Assembly (NCBI GenBank): GCA_001556995.1
Contig: LSKF01000129.1
Span: 1 to 64,000, forward strand
Source: Erythrobacteraceae bacterium CCH12-C2
Lineage (GTDB): Bacteria; Pseudomonadota; Alphaproteobacteria; Sphingomonadales; Sphingomonadaceae
Direction: 5' to 3'
DNA length: 64,000 nt
Made by a program: the position numbers and the translations under genes. Positions 1 through 9,363 of this stretch are shown piece after piece (position 1 is the first letter of the stretch; every line of letters starts with the position of its first letter). Under the pieces are notes generated by a model. That model searched no databases, had not been told where the DNA came from, and saw only the letters and a list, made by a program, of their open reading frames with translations.

Positions 1-114
1 GGTGGCCGGGTGGGGAGGCGGGGTGGGTGGTCTGCATCGCGCGTCAGCGCGATCGCAAACAAACACACCTTGCAAGCCACCGCCTCCCCCCCTATAGGCC
101 CGCTTCCACTGGAA

Positions 115-191
115 CGGGACGTAGCGCAGCCTGGTAGCGCATCACACTGGGGGTGTGGGGGTCGGAGGTTCGAATCCTCTCGTCCCGACCA
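115..191 (+). tRNA. tRNA-Pro (anticodon GGG)
   Basis: A full cloverleaf can be drawn. The 7-bp acceptor stem is CGGGACG with CGTCCCG, the anticodon stem is TCACA with TGTGG, and the seven-base loop CTGGGGG puts anticodon GGG at 149-151. The T arm is GGAGG TTCGAAT CCTCT. The 3' CCA is encoded. It is isolated, and no integrase lies next to it, unlike the second proline tRNA in this window. Confidence 0.95.
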
Positions 192-305
192 GTGGTTTAC
201 CCCCTCTTTTGCCACCGACAGATTTCGTCCCATGCGGGAGATTTGCGCGCGCGCCGCAGGGCGGTTAGGGTTGCGGCCCTCTTGCAAGAAAGCACGCCCC
301 CTCGC

Positions 306-1310
306 ATGACCCGCTGGCGCCTTGCCGCTCCGATTGACGATATTCGCGAAGGCCTCTTGGCGCTTGACGCCATGCCGACGCGCTTTGCTATCGCCACATT
401 GGTCGAGGTGAGCGGCTCCGCACCGCGCGACGTTGGGGCGCAGATGCTGATTACCGACGAGGAATATTGGGGCTTCCTATCGGGCGGGTGCATTGAGGCT
501 GATGTCGCTCGCCATGGGCGCGAAGCCATGGCCGAGGGTACACCGCGTCTCTTGCGCTATGGCGAGGGCAGTCCGTGGATCGATATCAAGCTTGCCTGCG
601 GATCAGGGATTTCGGTGCTGGTCGAGCCGGTGGCGGCGGATGACCCGGCGGTGGGGGCGCTGCTGGAGAGCTACACCGCGCGCCAGCCGCTGATGTGGAT
701 GAGCGACGGGCACACGCGCACCGCACAATCGGTGGCCGATCCCCCCGCCGATGATTGGGACGGTGCACGGTATACCAAGGCCTTCATCCCGCCCCTACGG
801 CTGGTGATTGTGGGCGAGGACGGTGCGGCGCTGGCGGCTGCTGCGCTCGGCTTGGAGATGGGATGGGACATTGCCCTGATAAATCCAGGTGGGCCGGACG
901 CGGCGCCGTTTGCCGGGATCGCCTACCACCGCAGCGCGCCCGAAGCGGCGCTGGCGGCCATCGGACCGGACCGCTGGACCGCCATCGCCGTGCTGTCACA
1001 CGACCGCGAGGACGATGAGCGCGCGCTGGCGGCGGCTTTGCAAAGCGGGGCCTTCTATGTCGGTGCCATCGGCGCGCGGGCGCGGCTCGAACAGCGCTTC
1101 GCCCGGCTGCGCGGGCATGGCGTGAGCGAGGCGGCGCTGGCGCGGCTGCGTGCGCCTATCGGCCTCTACGGCTTCGGCAAGGCCCCGCGCGAAGTGGCGC
1201 TGTCGCTGGTGGCCGAGGTGGCGCAGGCGTTCCACGCGGCTTCGGCTGCGGCAAGATCGGAGGGCGAATCGATGTCGATCAGCGCGCCGCGTTCGGCCGT
1301 GTCGATATAA
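306..1310 (+). CDS. xdhC: XdhC/CoxI family protein (molybdenum hydroxylase maturation)
   Basis: XdhC proteins bind the molybdenum cofactor and help insert it, with its sulfido ligand, into xanthine-dehydrogenase-type enzymes in the cytoplasm. The 334-residue product has the N-terminal XdhC/CoxI signature [12 protein letters not shown] (residues 37-48) and SGGCIE (59-64). It also has a C-terminal Rossmann-like domain ([10 protein letters not shown]) ending in the conserved [10 protein letters not shown] and [17 protein letters not shown] blocks. ATG 306 is chosen because the XdhC fold starts just after it; an in-frame extension to 153 would run into the tRNA. The last ~35 residues, after AEVAQAF, look like read-through into DNA that encodes the convergent mocA-like gene on the other strand. 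The IorAB-like hydroxylase lies about 500 bp beyond the end of the gene, so that enzyme is its likely client. Confidence 0.88.
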   Translation: MTRWRLAAPIDDIREGLLALDAMPTRFAIATLVEVSGSAPRDVGAQMLITDEEYWGFLSGGCIEADVARHGREAMAEGTPRLLRYGEGSPWIDIKLACGSGISVLVEPVAADDPAVGALLESYTARQPLMWMSDGHTRTAQSVADPPADDWDGARYTKAFIPPLRLVIVGEDGAALAAAALGLEMGWDIALINPGGPDAAPFAGIAYHRSAPEAALAAIGPDRWTAIAVLSHDREDDERALAAALQSGAFYVGAIGARARLEQRFARLRGHGVSEAALARLRAPIGLYGFGKAPREVALSLVAEVAQAFHAASAAARSEGESMSISAPRSAVSI

Positions 1311-1813
1311 GCGACATCGGCGCGTGCCTTGAGCAAGGCCGTCGCGCCCTGATCGCCGGTCAACTGAGCGAGATCGGCGAAGGCCGCGCGGGTGAAGGCG
1401 ACCGGGTGACCCGGCAGGCCTTCGCAGCGCAGGCGGGCGGCGTAGCCTGCTTGCTCGGCGGCGGCGATTATCTCAGGACCAAGCGCTACCGGCACCAGCG
1501 GCATATCGCCAAGGAACACGCAGACGCCGCGGGAAGTGGGAGCCACCGCGCCCAGCCCGGCGCGCATGGTCGCGGCCATGCCCTCGCCCCAGTCAGCGGC
1601 GTGAAGGATCGAGCAGGCCATGCCTTCAAGTGCTGCGCGGATGCGGGCATCCTCGGCCCCCGTCACCACCAGCACCTCGGCAAAGCCCGCCGCTGCGACC
1701 CTCTCAGCCACCCGGCGGATCACCGGCGCGCCCGCCAAATCCGCCAGCAGTTTGCCCCCACCAAACCGCCGCCCCGCCCCTCCGGCGAGGATCAGCGCCG
1801 ACCAGCCTTGCAA
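1166..1813 (-). CDS. mocA: MocA/MobA-like nucleotidyltransferase
   Basis: This belongs to the NTP-transferase family that makes the dinucleotide form of the molybdenum cofactor; the CTP-dependent member MocA serves xanthine-dehydrogenase-type enzymes. The nucleotide-binding loop LILAGGAGRRFGGGK is at residues 7-21, the metal-binding Asp lies in FLGDMPLV, and the LPGHPV block is typical of MocA. It follows the IorB-like gene by one base and starts with TTG at 1813, so it is probably translated from the same mRNA. The normal end of the family is near [15 protein letters not shown]. About 18 further residues run on, and the gene overlaps the convergent xdhC by 145 bp. Whether it uses CTP or GTP cannot be read from the sequence; the neighbours favour CTP. 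Confidence 0.85.
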   Translation of the reverse strand: MQGWSALILAGGAGRRFGGGKLLADLAGAPVIRRVAERVAAAGFAEVLVVTGAEDARIRAALEGMACSILHAADWGEGMAATMRAGLGAVAPTSRGVCVFLGDMPLVPVALGPEIIAAAEQAGYAARLRCEGLPGHPVAFTRAAFADLAQLTGDQGATALLKARADVAYIDTAERGALIDIDSPSDLAAAEAAWNACATSATSDSATSRGALPKP

Positions 1814-1814
1814 A

Positions 1815-4079
1815 TCAGGCTTTCGCTTGGGTCAGCAGCGGTAGGGTGCGGATGCGCTTGCCCGTCGCAGCAGCCAGCGCATTGGCGAGCGCGGGCGAGG
1901 CAGGCGGCAGGCCCGGTTCGCCGATCCCGCCGGTCTTGGCCCCGCTTTCGATGAAATGCACATCCACCGCAGGCGGCGCATCGGCCAGTTTGAGGATCGG
2001 GTAATCGGTGAAATTGCTTTGCTCCACCGCGCCCTTGTCGAGCGTCACCTGCTCACCAATAGCCGAGGACAGGCCCATAATCAGCCCGCCCATGATCTGC
2101 GCCTCGGCGTTCAAGGGGTTCACCGTGGTGCCGCAGTCGACCACCGCAAAGGCGCGAAGCACCTTAGGGCTGCCGTCCTCCTTGACGCTGGCCTCGACCA
2201 CCTCGGCGACGATCGTGTCGAAGCTCTCGACGATGGCGATCCCGCGCCCCACGCCCTCAGGCAGCGGCGAGCCCCAGCCGGAGCGCTTCGCCACCATGTC
2301 GAGTGCGGCGAGATGGCGCGAACCGGCGGGCAGATGCTTTCGGCGGAACTGGTAGGGATCTTCCCCCGCTGCCTCGGCCAGCTCGTCCATGAAGCTTTCG
2401 GTATAGAAGCCCAATTGGGTCGCATTCACCGAACGCCACGGCCCGTCGATCTGGTTCGACTGGTAGGCAAAATGGCGGCGCGAGGTGGCCGGGATGTCGT
2501 AGATGAACGGCACCTCGCCCTCGGCATTCCCGCTCTGGGCATAGTCGATCCGCAGCGCAGTGATCTGCCCATCCTTGACCGAGGCTTTGAGCGTCGAGGA
2601 CGACTGCGGGCGATAGGTGCCCTGACGCACTTCCTCCTCGCGGCTCCAGACGAGCTTGACGGGGTATGGCACCTGCTTGGCCAGCACCGCGACCTGATCG
2701 ATGATCTCGACAAGATCGGGGAAGCGCCGACCAAAGCCGCCGCCCATGATCATCGGGTTGAAGATCACGTTATCAACATCAAGCCCCGCCGCCTTCGCCG
2801 CCTTGGTGCGGGTGCTGAGCGGGTCTTGCATACCACCCCACAGGGTGAGCTTGCCGTCCTTGAAATGGCCGGTGAGCGCGAAGGGCTCCATCATCGCGTG
2901 GTGGAGGAAGGGGACGCGGTACTGCGCCTCGACCACCTTCGCGCCCGCCGCGCCGAAGGCCGCTTCGACATCGCCCTCGCCCGCCTCATTATCGGGCTTG
3001 CCGCCTGCGATGAGCTTTTCTTGCGCGGCGTAAATCGCGGGGGTCGACATGGCGCTGTTGCCGCCGTCGGTGAACTTGGGTGAGAGCGCGGCGAGGCCCT
3101 TGGCTGCGGGCCAATAGCCCTTGGCGACCACGATCACGGCGTTGTCGAGCTTCACGACCTTCTCGACGCCCTTGACCGCGAGCGCGGGGGCTTCGTCGAC
3201 CGATTCGAGCTTGCCCCCGCGCACTGGGGCCGCGGCGATGGTGGCGACGCGCATGTCGGGCAGCGTGAAGTCGATCCCGTAAATTGCGCTGCCATCGACC
3301 TTGGCCGGGATGTCGCGGCGGGGCACGGGCTTGCCGATAAGGTTCCACTGTTCGCGGGTCTTGAGCACCGGATCGCTGCTGAGTGAACGCCCGGCAGCGC
3401 CTGCCGCGAGCTCGCCATAGCGCAGCGACTTGCCGGACTTGGCGTGGGTCACAACGCTGTTCGCGGTGGTCAGCTCGCTCGCCGGAACGCCCAACCGGTC
3501 CGCCGCTTCGGCGATCAACACCGCGCGCACCGCTGCACCGGTCCGGCGCATCGCGACTTCGCCGGTAAAGCGGATCGCCGAGGAGCCGCCGGTAATCATC
3601 AGCGGCATCGAGCGCGCCATCATGCCGATCACCGCATCGGGGATCAGGCCCGCCACGGTATCGCCCACCATCGTCGGCAGAAAGCCCTTGGCGAGCGCCG
3701 CATTGGCGAAGGCGAGGTCGGCCGGGGCCTGCTCGATCGTGACCTTGGCCCAATCGGCATCAAGCTCATCCGCCAGCATCTGGCCCAGCGCGGTGTGCGA
3801 GCCCTGACCGAAATCGATATGCGGCGAGAACACTGTGACGGTATCGTCTTCGGCGATGGTCATGATGCTACCAAAGGCCTGCTGACCCTCGCCGCCGATC
3901 AGCGCATTGCCGCGTGAACGCGTGCTGCTGTCAGCCCACCACACGCCGAATACGCCGCCACCGACTAGCAGCGCGCTGCCCGCGAGGAAGATGCGGCGCT
4001 TGACGCCCTTGCGCTTGGGCTTGGTCGCCGGGGTCTCGGTTGCAGGGACATCAAGCTCGGGATTGGGATTGTCGGCCAT
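1815..4079 (-). CDS. Xanthine-dehydrogenase-family molybdopterin-binding subunit, IorB-like, Tat-exported
   Basis: This is the large catalytic subunit of a two-subunit molybdenum hydroxylase, like isoquinoline 1-oxidoreductase IorB or the membrane-associated aldehyde dehydrogenases. The product is 754 residues. Residues 27-50 form a twin-arginine signal (KRRIFLAGSALLVGG), so the enzyme is probably periplasmic. Cofactor loops include MGGGFGRRFPD. The family's active-site Glu is in the C-terminal GGIGEPGLPP motif (about residue 720). Its ATG overlaps the stop of the [2Fe-2S] subunit gene by one base (TGATG), so the two are translationally coupled. XdhC and the MocA-like enzyme encoded downstream complete a maturation set. 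The substrate cannot be inferred; related clusters oxidise N-heterocycles or aldehydes. Confidence 0.87.
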   Translation of the reverse strand: MADNPNPELDVPATETPATKPKRKGVKRRIFLAGSALLVGGGVFGVWWADSSTRSRGNALIGGEGQQAFGSIMTIAEDDTVTVFSPHIDFGQGSHTALGQMLADELDADWAKVTIEQAPADLAFANAALAKGFLPTMVGDTVAGLIPDAVIGMMARSMPLMITGGSSAIRFTGEVAMRRTGAAVRAVLIAEAADRLGVPASELTTANSVVTHAKSGKSLRYGELAAGAAGRSLSSDPVLKTREQWNLIGKPVPRRDIPAKVDGSAIYGIDFTLPDMRVATIAAAPVRGGKLESVDEAPALAVKGVEKVVKLDNAVIVVAKGYWPAAKGLAALSPKFTDGGNSAMSTPAIYAAQEKLIAGGKPDNEAGEGDVEAAFGAAGAKVVEAQYRVPFLHHAMMEPFALTGHFKDGKLTLWGGMQDPLSTRTKAAKAAGLDVDNVIFNPMIMGGGFGRRFPDLVEIIDQVAVLAKQVPYPVKLVWSREEEVRQGTYRPQSSSTLKASVKDGQITALRIDYAQSGNAEGEVPFIYDIPATSRRHFAYQSNQIDGPWRSVNATQLGFYTESFMDELAEAAGEDPYQFRRKHLPAGSRHLAALDMVAKRSGWGSPLPEGVGRGIAIVESFDTIVAEVVEASVKEDGSPKVLRAFAVVDCGTTVNPLNAEAQIMGGLIMGLSSAIGEQVTLDKGAVEQSNFTDYPILKLADAPPAVDVHFIESGAKTGGIGEPGLPPASPALANALAAATGKRIRTLPLLTQAKA

Positions 4080-4555
4080 CAGGCGTCTCCCTGCTGAGCA
4101 GCCGCGCCGGTGGCGGCGAGGATCGCGGTGCGGATGCGTGGATAGGTGCCGCAGCGGCAGATGTTGGTCATGGCTTCATCGATCTGCGCGTCCGACGGCG
4201 TGCCGACCTGTTCGATCAACGCGACCGCGGCCATAATCTGGCCCGACTGGCAGTATCCGCATTGCGGCACCTGCGCCTCGATCCAGGCAGCTTGCACCTT
4301 GTGGAGCGTGCCGTCGGCGGCCTTGAGACCTTCGATGGTCGTCACCGCCTTGCCCGCGACCTCGCTCACCGGCACGCTGCACGAGCGGGTGAGGTTGCCG
4401 TCGACATGCACCGAGCACGCCCCGCAGGCGGCGATGCCGCAGCCGAACTTGGTGCCGGTCAGGCCCAGATCATCACGCAAGGCCCACAGCAAGGGAGTGT
4501 CAGCCTCGGCCTCCACGCTCACCGGCTTACCGTTTACCGAAAATGCAATTGCCAC
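4079..4555 (-). CDS. (2Fe-2S)-binding subunit of the molybdenum hydroxylase, IorA-like
   Basis: This small electron-transfer subunit passes electrons from the molybdenum centre to an acceptor. It is 158 residues, the usual IorA length. Residues 39, 44, 47 and 59 are the cysteines of a plant-type [2Fe-2S] cluster ([10 protein letters not shown]). Residues 99, 102, 133 and 135 hold the second cluster (QCGYCQSG and NICRCG). The start is set at a GTG giving the standard N-terminus (M)AIAFSVNGK, with a GGGGGA Shine-Dalgarno stretch upstream; an in-frame extension to a TTG at 4768 would overlap the divergent gene and looks unlike the family. No signal peptide is present, so it is probably carried out with the Tat-signalled partner. 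The C-terminal His or Cys extension of cytochrome-linked forms is absent. Confidence 0.87.
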   Translation of the reverse strand: MAIAFSVNGKPVSVEAEADTPLLWALRDDLGLTGTKFGCGIAACGACSVHVDGNLTRSCSVPVSEVAGKAVTTIEGLKAADGTLHKVQAAWIEAQVPQCGYCQSGQIMAAVALIEQVGTPSDAQIDEAMTNICRCGTYPRIRTAILAATGAAAQQGDA

Positions 4556-4756
4556 AGCTGGATCCCCCGCTGGTTGAAACCCGTCCTGCATAGCAACTTG
4601 ATCGCGGTGCCGCCAATGTAAAGACGCAGGCCTGCGAAGGGGCATTGTTTCGGCAAGGCGGTGGTTCTGTCCGTTCGTCGAACGAGAGCAACCCTTGGAC
4701 GAGCGAAGCTGGAACGCCCCTCGACGCAGCCGGGTGATGTCGGCAAGGGCCCGCGC

Positions 4757-6901
4757 ATGCCCCGTCAACCTTGGTCTTGTGCCTGCGCACTGCGCACAGC
4801 GCTAGCTTTGTCCGCAGCCATGGGACTGGCTGTGCCCGCCGCAGCGCAAGACAAGGCTCCGCCCAGCGCGGCTGATGCGGAGCCAAACGCCCCCACGCCA
4901 ACCAGCGCAGCGGCATCGGGACAGGCCGCGAGCAACACGCGCAGCACCTTCCTGCCTGCCGATTTCGCCCGCTTCGCGCCGCGCAGCGCCTTTGATATGG
5001 CGCGAAATGTTCCGGGCTTTGCGATCCAGGAGGGCGACGGCGCGCGCGGGCTCGGTCAGGCCGACACCAACGTGCTGATCAATGGCCGCCGAATCTCCGG
5101 CAAGGCCAACGGCCCGAGCGAAGCGCTCCGACGCATCCCGCTGGAAGACGTCGTGCGGCTCGAGTTGATCGATGGCGCGAGCCTCGGCATCGGCGGGCTC
5201 ACCGGGCAGGTGCTCAATGTCGTCACCAGCGCCAGCGGACGGGTGAGCGGGCAGTTCCGCTACAACCCCGAATTCCGCAGCTTTGGCACCCCGGCGCGGT
5301 TGTTGCAGGGCAGCGTCGCGCTCGCCGGTTCGGGCGCGAAGACCGAATGGAACCTTGCGCTGCGCAACGATTCCAATCGCCGCGGCAACGAGGGGCCCGA
5401 GGAAGTCTTCGACGGCAACGGAACGCTCGTCGCGCTGCGCGACGAGCAGGGCAATGTGAATACGGACCGCTTCGGCCTCTCCGGCTCCTTCTCCCGCAAT
5501 GCCGACAACGGCGCGATCCTCAATCTCACCGGACAGGTGCAGGGCTTCCTGTTCCGCGAGCGCGAGATTTCGCTCCAACGCCCGCCGGGCGGGAGCCTGA
5601 GCCGAAGCCGCACGCTCAACCGCACAGAGGACGAGTTCAGCTTCGAGCTCGGCGCGGATTACGAATTCGCCTTAGGCCCCGGACGCCTCAAGCTGATCGG
5701 CTATCACCGCTACGAAGACAGCCCCTTCACCAACACGGTGCTGACCATCTTCACCGACGGCAGTGCTGACACAGAAACGCGCTTCGTGCAGGATGCGGAC
5801 GAGGGCGAGACGATCCTTCGATCCGAATATTCGGTGAGCGCCGGCGGGGGCAATCTTGTCGCGGCGGTTGAAGGCGCGCGCAACTATCTCGAAATCGTCT
5901 CAGCCCTGTCGGAGCGCGATGGGGCGGGCGTGCTGCAACCGGTCGACCTTGCCGGATCGAGCGCGCGGGTCGATGAGGACCGGGTCGATGCCGGCCTCAC
6001 CTGGAGCCGCGCGCTGGCCAAGAACCTTCAGCTCCAGCTTTCGGCGGGCGGCGAATATTCGCGCATCAGCCAGTCGGGGCCCTTCGGCCTCACCCGGAGC
6101 TTTGTGCGCCCCAAGGGCTTCGCTTCGCTCGACTGGAAGGTGGCAGAAAACCTCAACATCGCCGGACGCATCGAACGCGTGGTCGGCCAGCTGGATTTTT
6201 TCGATTTCATAGCCTCGGTCGATCTCGATCAGGACCGCGCCGACGCGAGCAATGCCGACCTCAGGCCCGAACAGAGCTGGCTCTACGATATCGAGGCCAG
6301 CTGGCGGATGGGCGCGCTCGGCAACCTGACGGTGAGCGCCTATCTCGAAGACCTCGTCGACGTGGTCGACCAGATCCCGCTGCCGGACGGCGGACAGGCG
6401 CCGGGCAACCTGCCCTCAGCCCGGCTTTACGGGGTGGAGGGTCAGACGACGCTGCTATCGGACGGGCTCGGGTGGAAGGGCACCCGCGTCGACCTCACCC
6501 TCGGCTGGAACGAAAGCGCGGTGCGCGATCCGCTGCTCGGCACGTTGCGCCAGGTGTCGGGCAACGAGCTGTTCACGCTCGAATTCCGCCTGCGCCACGA
6601 TGTCCCGGGCAGCAACTGGGCGTTTGGCACGCGCGGCGACTGGACGAAGAACGCCCGCAGCGTGCGGCTGGATGAGATCTCATTGAACCAGCCGAGCTTC
6701 GCCCAGATGTTCGCGTTTCTCGAGAACAAGGACGTGGCCGGCTTGACCATGCGCGCGCGCATCGGCAACCTGCTGGGACAGCGTGATCGGTTCGAGCGCA
6801 CCGTGTTTTCCAACCGCGCCGCCGGACAGATCGCCTTCAGCGAAAGCCGCGACCGGCGCTTCGGGACGATCTTCAGCCTCGATGTCGAGGGCTCGTTCTA
6901 G
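4757..6901 (+). CDS. TonB-dependent receptor-like outer-membrane protein
   Basis: This 714-residue protein has an N-terminal signal peptide ending near VPAAAQ and a Pro/Ala-rich linker. A plug domain follows, recognisable from [19 protein letters not shown] and [12 protein letters not shown]. The rest is a beta-strand-rich barrel with alternating aromatic and acidic residues, ending in VEGSF with the C-terminal Phe typical of outer-membrane proteins. ATG 4757 is chosen because it begins the signal peptide; an in-frame GTG at 4661 would add 32 charged residues before it. It is divergent from the IorAB-like operon, so the two may share a control region. I see no clear TonB box. The substrate is unknown; uptake of the hydroxylase substrate is only a guess. 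Confidence 0.75.
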   Translation: MPRQPWSCACALRTALALSAAMGLAVPAAAQDKAPPSAADAEPNAPTPTSAAASGQAASNTRSTFLPADFARFAPRSAFDMARNVPGFAIQEGDGARGLGQADTNVLINGRRISGKANGPSEALRRIPLEDVVRLELIDGASLGIGGLTGQVLNVVTSASGRVSGQFRYNPEFRSFGTPARLLQGSVALAGSGAKTEWNLALRNDSNRRGNEGPEEVFDGNGTLVALRDEQGNVNTDRFGLSGSFSRNADNGAILNLTGQVQGFLFREREISLQRPPGGSLSRSRTLNRTEDEFSFELGADYEFALGPGRLKLIGYHRYEDSPFTNTVLTIFTDGSADTETRFVQDADEGETILRSEYSVSAGGGNLVAAVEGARNYLEIVSALSERDGAGVLQPVDLAGSSARVDEDRVDAGLTWSRALAKNLQLQLSAGGEYSRISQSGPFGLTRSFVRPKGFASLDWKVAENLNIAGRIERVVGQLDFFDFIASVDLDQDRADASNADLRPEQSWLYDIEASWRMGALGNLTVSAYLEDLVDVVDQIPLPDGGQAPGNLPSARLYGVEGQTTLLSDGLGWKGTRVDLTLGWNESAVRDPLLGTLRQVSGNELFTLEFRLRHDVPGSNWAFGTRGDWTKNARSVRLDEISLNQPSFAQMFAFLENKDVAGLTMRARIGNLLGQRDRFERTVFSNRAAGQIAFSESRDRRFGTIFSLDVEGSF

Positions 6902-6955
6902 GCTTGTCGCGGCTCTCTGTGCTTCGTAAGCGACGGGGCAAGAGAGGAACCCGAC

Positions 6956-7858
6956 ATGGCCCCGACCACACCGCCCCTGCCCCGCATGCGATCATGGCTG
7001 TTCGCCCCCGGTGACAGCGAGAAGAAGATCGGCAAGGCCATCGCCAGCGCCGCCGATATTGCTCTGCTTGACCTTGAGGATTCGGTATCGCCCGAAAACA
7101 AGCCCGCAGCGCGTAAGATGGTGGCGCAGGCGATCGCGGCTTTGGACAATAAGGCGCGGGCATGGGTGCGGATCAACCCGCTGACAACGCCCGACTGCAT
7201 CGCCGATCTCACCGCGATCATGCCCGCGCGCCCCGGCGGCGTGTTCCTGCCCAAGGCCGAAGGGGCGGCGGATATTTCCCAGCTGCACCACTATCTCACG
7301 GCGCTGGAGGCAGCGAATGGCATACCGCAAGGGCGCACTTTCATTGCCGCGCTGGTGACCGAGACGGCGGCGGCAATGTTCCGCACCGGGGATTATGCCG
7401 GGGACTATCCAGGCAAGGCGCGGCTCGTCGCATTGAGCTGGGGCGCGGAAGATCTGTCCGCGGCGCTCGGCGCGAGCGCGCAGCGCGGGGCGGACGGCGC
7501 CTATCTCCACACTTATGAAATGGCCCGCAGCCTGTGCCTGATCGGCGCTTCAGCCGCTGGTGTGGCCGCGATTGAGACCGTTCAGCCGGAGTACCGAGAT
7601 CTTGAGGCGCTCGAGGTGCGTGCCCGCCATGTGCGCGCGGCAGGCTTTCGCGGGATGCTGGCGATCCACCCAGCGCAGGTCGATCCGATCAACGCTGCCT
7701 TCACCCCCAGCGCCGAGGAACTGGCCCACGCCCGTGCGGTGGTGCAGGCCTTCGCCGATAACCCCGGCGCAGGTGTGGTGGCGATGGACGGGGCGATGCT
7801 CGACCGCCCGCATCTGGCGCTGGCGCAGCGGTTGCTGGCCGAAGCTGACTCCAGTTAG
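6956..7858 (+). CDS. CoA ester lyase of the HpcH/HpaI aldolase / CitE family
   Basis: The family cleaves or condenses CoA thioesters such as citramalyl-, malyl- or beta-methylmalyl-CoA in a Mg-dependent TIM barrel. The 300-residue product starts with the typical SWLFAPGDSEKKIGKA. It has LLDLEDSVSP (metal and substrate ligands), VFLPKAEG, the catalytic-site strand ALVTETAAAM, LSWGAEDLSAALGA, and near the end GMLAIHPAQVDPIN. These are the ordered blocks of CitE-like lyases. A good ribosome-binding site (AGAGGA) precedes ATG 6956 by about eight bases. It stands alone 54 bp after the TonB receptor gene. The exact acyl-CoA substrate cannot be told from sequence alone. Confidence 0.85.
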   Translation: MAPTTPPLPRMRSWLFAPGDSEKKIGKAIASAADIALLDLEDSVSPENKPAARKMVAQAIAALDNKARAWVRINPLTTPDCIADLTAIMPARPGGVFLPKAEGAADISQLHHYLTALEAANGIPQGRTFIAALVTETAAAMFRTGDYAGDYPGKARLVALSWGAEDLSAALGASAQRGADGAYLHTYEMARSLCLIGASAAGVAAIETVQPEYRDLEALEVRARHVRAAGFRGMLAIHPAQVDPINAAFTPSAEELAHARAVVQAFADNPGAGVVAMDGAMLDRPHLALAQRLLAEADSS

Positions 7859-7927
7859 GTTAATTTGCTTTCCTACGCTAACCAATGTGGTCAATTTGGA
7901 ACGACTCGACCCAAGGAGCGCTTCCTT

Positions 7928-8341
7928 ATGGCCATTCTCGACCTACTCGTCGGCCCGATCGCCTCAATCATCGACAAGATCATCCCCGACAAGGAAGCGC
8001 AGGCCCGCGCCAAGCTTGAGCTGATCGCGCTTGAAGGCTCGCAGGAAATGAAGATGATCGAGGCGCAGCTGCAGGCGATCGTGGCTGAAGCCCATTCGGC
8101 CGATCCGTGGACCAGCCGCGCCCGGCCGAGCTTCCTTTATGTGATCTATATCCTGCTGCTCGCGGCCCTGCCGATGGGGGTGCTCAGCGCCTTCAGTCCG
8201 GAGACGGCACGCAATATTTCAGCGGGAATGAACGCCTATCTCACCGGCCTTCCCGAACCGCTCTACGCCCTGTTCGGCACCGGCTACCTCGGGTACACGG
8301 CGGCGCGCCAGTGGGGCAAGGTCAAGGGCGTCGACCGCTAG
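7928..8341 (+). CDS. 3-TM holin family protein (gene-transfer-agent type)
   Basis: The 137-residue product resembles the small holins found with Rhodobacter-type gene transfer agents, which permeabilise the inner membrane so endolysin can act. After a helical, charged N-terminus comes ADPWTSRARPSFLYVIYILL, a trademark of the family, then hydrophobic segments at about residues 63-85 and 103-128. The C-terminal GYTAARQWGKVKGVDR is also typical. ATG 7928 is chosen because it begins the conserved MAILDLLVG; an upstream in-frame ATG at 7865 would add an atypical leader. No capsid, tail or lysin genes lie nearby, so it is solitary here. The gene is convergent with the DUF1295 gene, with palindromic repeats between them. 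Confidence 0.75.
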   Translation: MAILDLLVGPIASIIDKIIPDKEAQARAKLELIALEGSQEMKMIEAQLQAIVAEAHSADPWTSRARPSFLYVIYILLLAALPMGVLSAFSPETARNISAGMNAYLTGLPEPLYALFGTGYLGYTAARQWGKVKGVDR

Positions 8342-8342
8342 A

Positions 8343-8444
8343 GCGTTTTCGAGCCGGGTGGAATCACCCGGCGGCTCGGAAAACGCGGCAAAACAATAGT
8401 CTAGAGCGGCCGGTCCGATGCAATCGGATCGGAAACCGCTCTAG
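8343..8444. repeat. Two intergenic palindromic repeats, possible bidirectional terminator
   Basis: Two hairpins lie between convergent genes. The first (8343-8386) pairs GCGTTTTC with GAAAACGC, then GAGCC with GGCTC and GGGTG with CACCC. The second (8401-8444) has perfect 9-bp arms CTAGAGCGG and CCGCTCTAG around an inner CGGTCCGAT/ATCGGATCGG stem. The last four bases overlap the stop region of the DUF1295 gene. Motifs like CTAGAGCGG...CCGATCCGAT recur between genes in many alphaproteobacterial genomes, from memory. There is no long T run, so a termination role is inferred only from position. Confidence 0.7.
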
Positions 8445-9334
8445 GTGCGCGGCGGGCGCGGAAGCAGCACGGGGGTGCGCGCCACATAGGCCTGCCACGC
8501 CGGATCATCGCCCCACCGCCTCTTGGCGATAGCATCAAGCAGATTGATCCCGCTCACCTTGGTCAGCAGCAGGGTGACGAACAGCGGCGAGAACACCACC
8601 AGCCAGTTCCAGCCGGACAGCTGCGGGATCGCAATCACCAGAATGCCGGTCCACAGCGTGATCTCGCCGAAGTAATTGGGATGCTGCGACCAGGCCCACA
8701 GGCCCGAAGTGATAAACTTGCCGTGATTGGCCGGATCGGCCTTGAACCGGCGCTTTTGTTCATCGGCGATCACCTCGAAGGCAAAGCCGATCACCCACAG
8801 CGCCGCGCCCGCCCAGAAGAGTGCATCGAGCGGCCGGGGTTCGGGCGCGGTGATGATCACCAGCGCGGCTGAGGCGGTGAAGATCACCCAGCACGCCTGC
8901 AACGTCCAAGCGACGAGGAAGCGTGGCGGGTTCACCTTGATCTTTTCAAAGCGCACATCGGTGCCGCCCGACGCGTGGATGCGGGTGAACAGGAAGCTGC
9001 CGAGGCGGATCGTCCACACCGCCACCATCCCCGCCACCGCGAGCGCCACCGGACCGAGGCTCCCGCGCCCCGCCATCGCTGCCGCTGAGGCCGCCGCGAT
9101 CACTGATAGATAGGTCAGCGCCCCGGTCGTGTCATAGAAGCGGTCGCTCTGGAATGCTGCCGCCGGGATGAAGGCGAGCCAGTTCACCCCGAAGGCAATC
9201 AGCGCGCAGGAGAACACCGCCGGGAGCCCGGCCAGCGGGACGCTCGCGCTACCGGCAAACCATGCAAAGGCGAGCCCCAGCGCGCTGGCAACCAGCACCA
9301 CCGTCAGGCTGCGTGCGGCATGCTTGAACGACAC
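8441..9334 (-). CDS. DUF1295 family membrane protein (steroid 5-alpha-reductase-like)
   Basis: The 297-residue product is an integral inner-membrane protein with about seven hydrophobic segments. It has the family's most conserved C-terminal block, SGLWAWSQHPNYFGEITLW (the HPNYFGE motif shared with isoprenylcysteine methyltransferases and 5-alpha reductases), preceded by DEQKRRFKADP. DUF1295 proteins are thought to act on lipids or steroids, but none of these activities is proven for close relatives. It lies 29 bp downstream of an acyl-CoA dehydrogenase gene on the same strand and probably ends the three-gene operon. The association with two pimeloyl-CoA-dehydrogenase-like genes hints at lipid or sterol side-chain metabolism; this is inference. 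Confidence 0.8.
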   Translation of the reverse strand: MSFKHAARSLTVVLVASALGLAFAWFAGSASVPLAGLPAVFSCALIAFGVNWLAFIPAAAFQSDRFYDTTGALTYLSVIAAASAAAMAGRGSLGPVALAVAGMVAVWTIRLGSFLFTRIHASGGTDVRFEKIKVNPPRFLVAWTLQACWVIFTASAALVIITAPEPRPLDALFWAGAALWVIGFAFEVIADEQKRRFKADPANHGKFITSGLWAWSQHPNYFGEITLWTGILVIAIPQLSGWNWLVVFSPLFVTLLLTKVSGINLLDAIAKRRWGDDPAWQAYVARTPVLLPRPPRT

Positions 9335-9363
9335 GCCTTTTCTCCTGCGTCAGCCGATCTGCA

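Noticed and set aside
1956-3083. 375-residue plus-strand frame
   Set aside because: It is antisense to the IorB-like gene, whose motifs and Tat signal are clear; the frame is His/Arg-rich with no family features.
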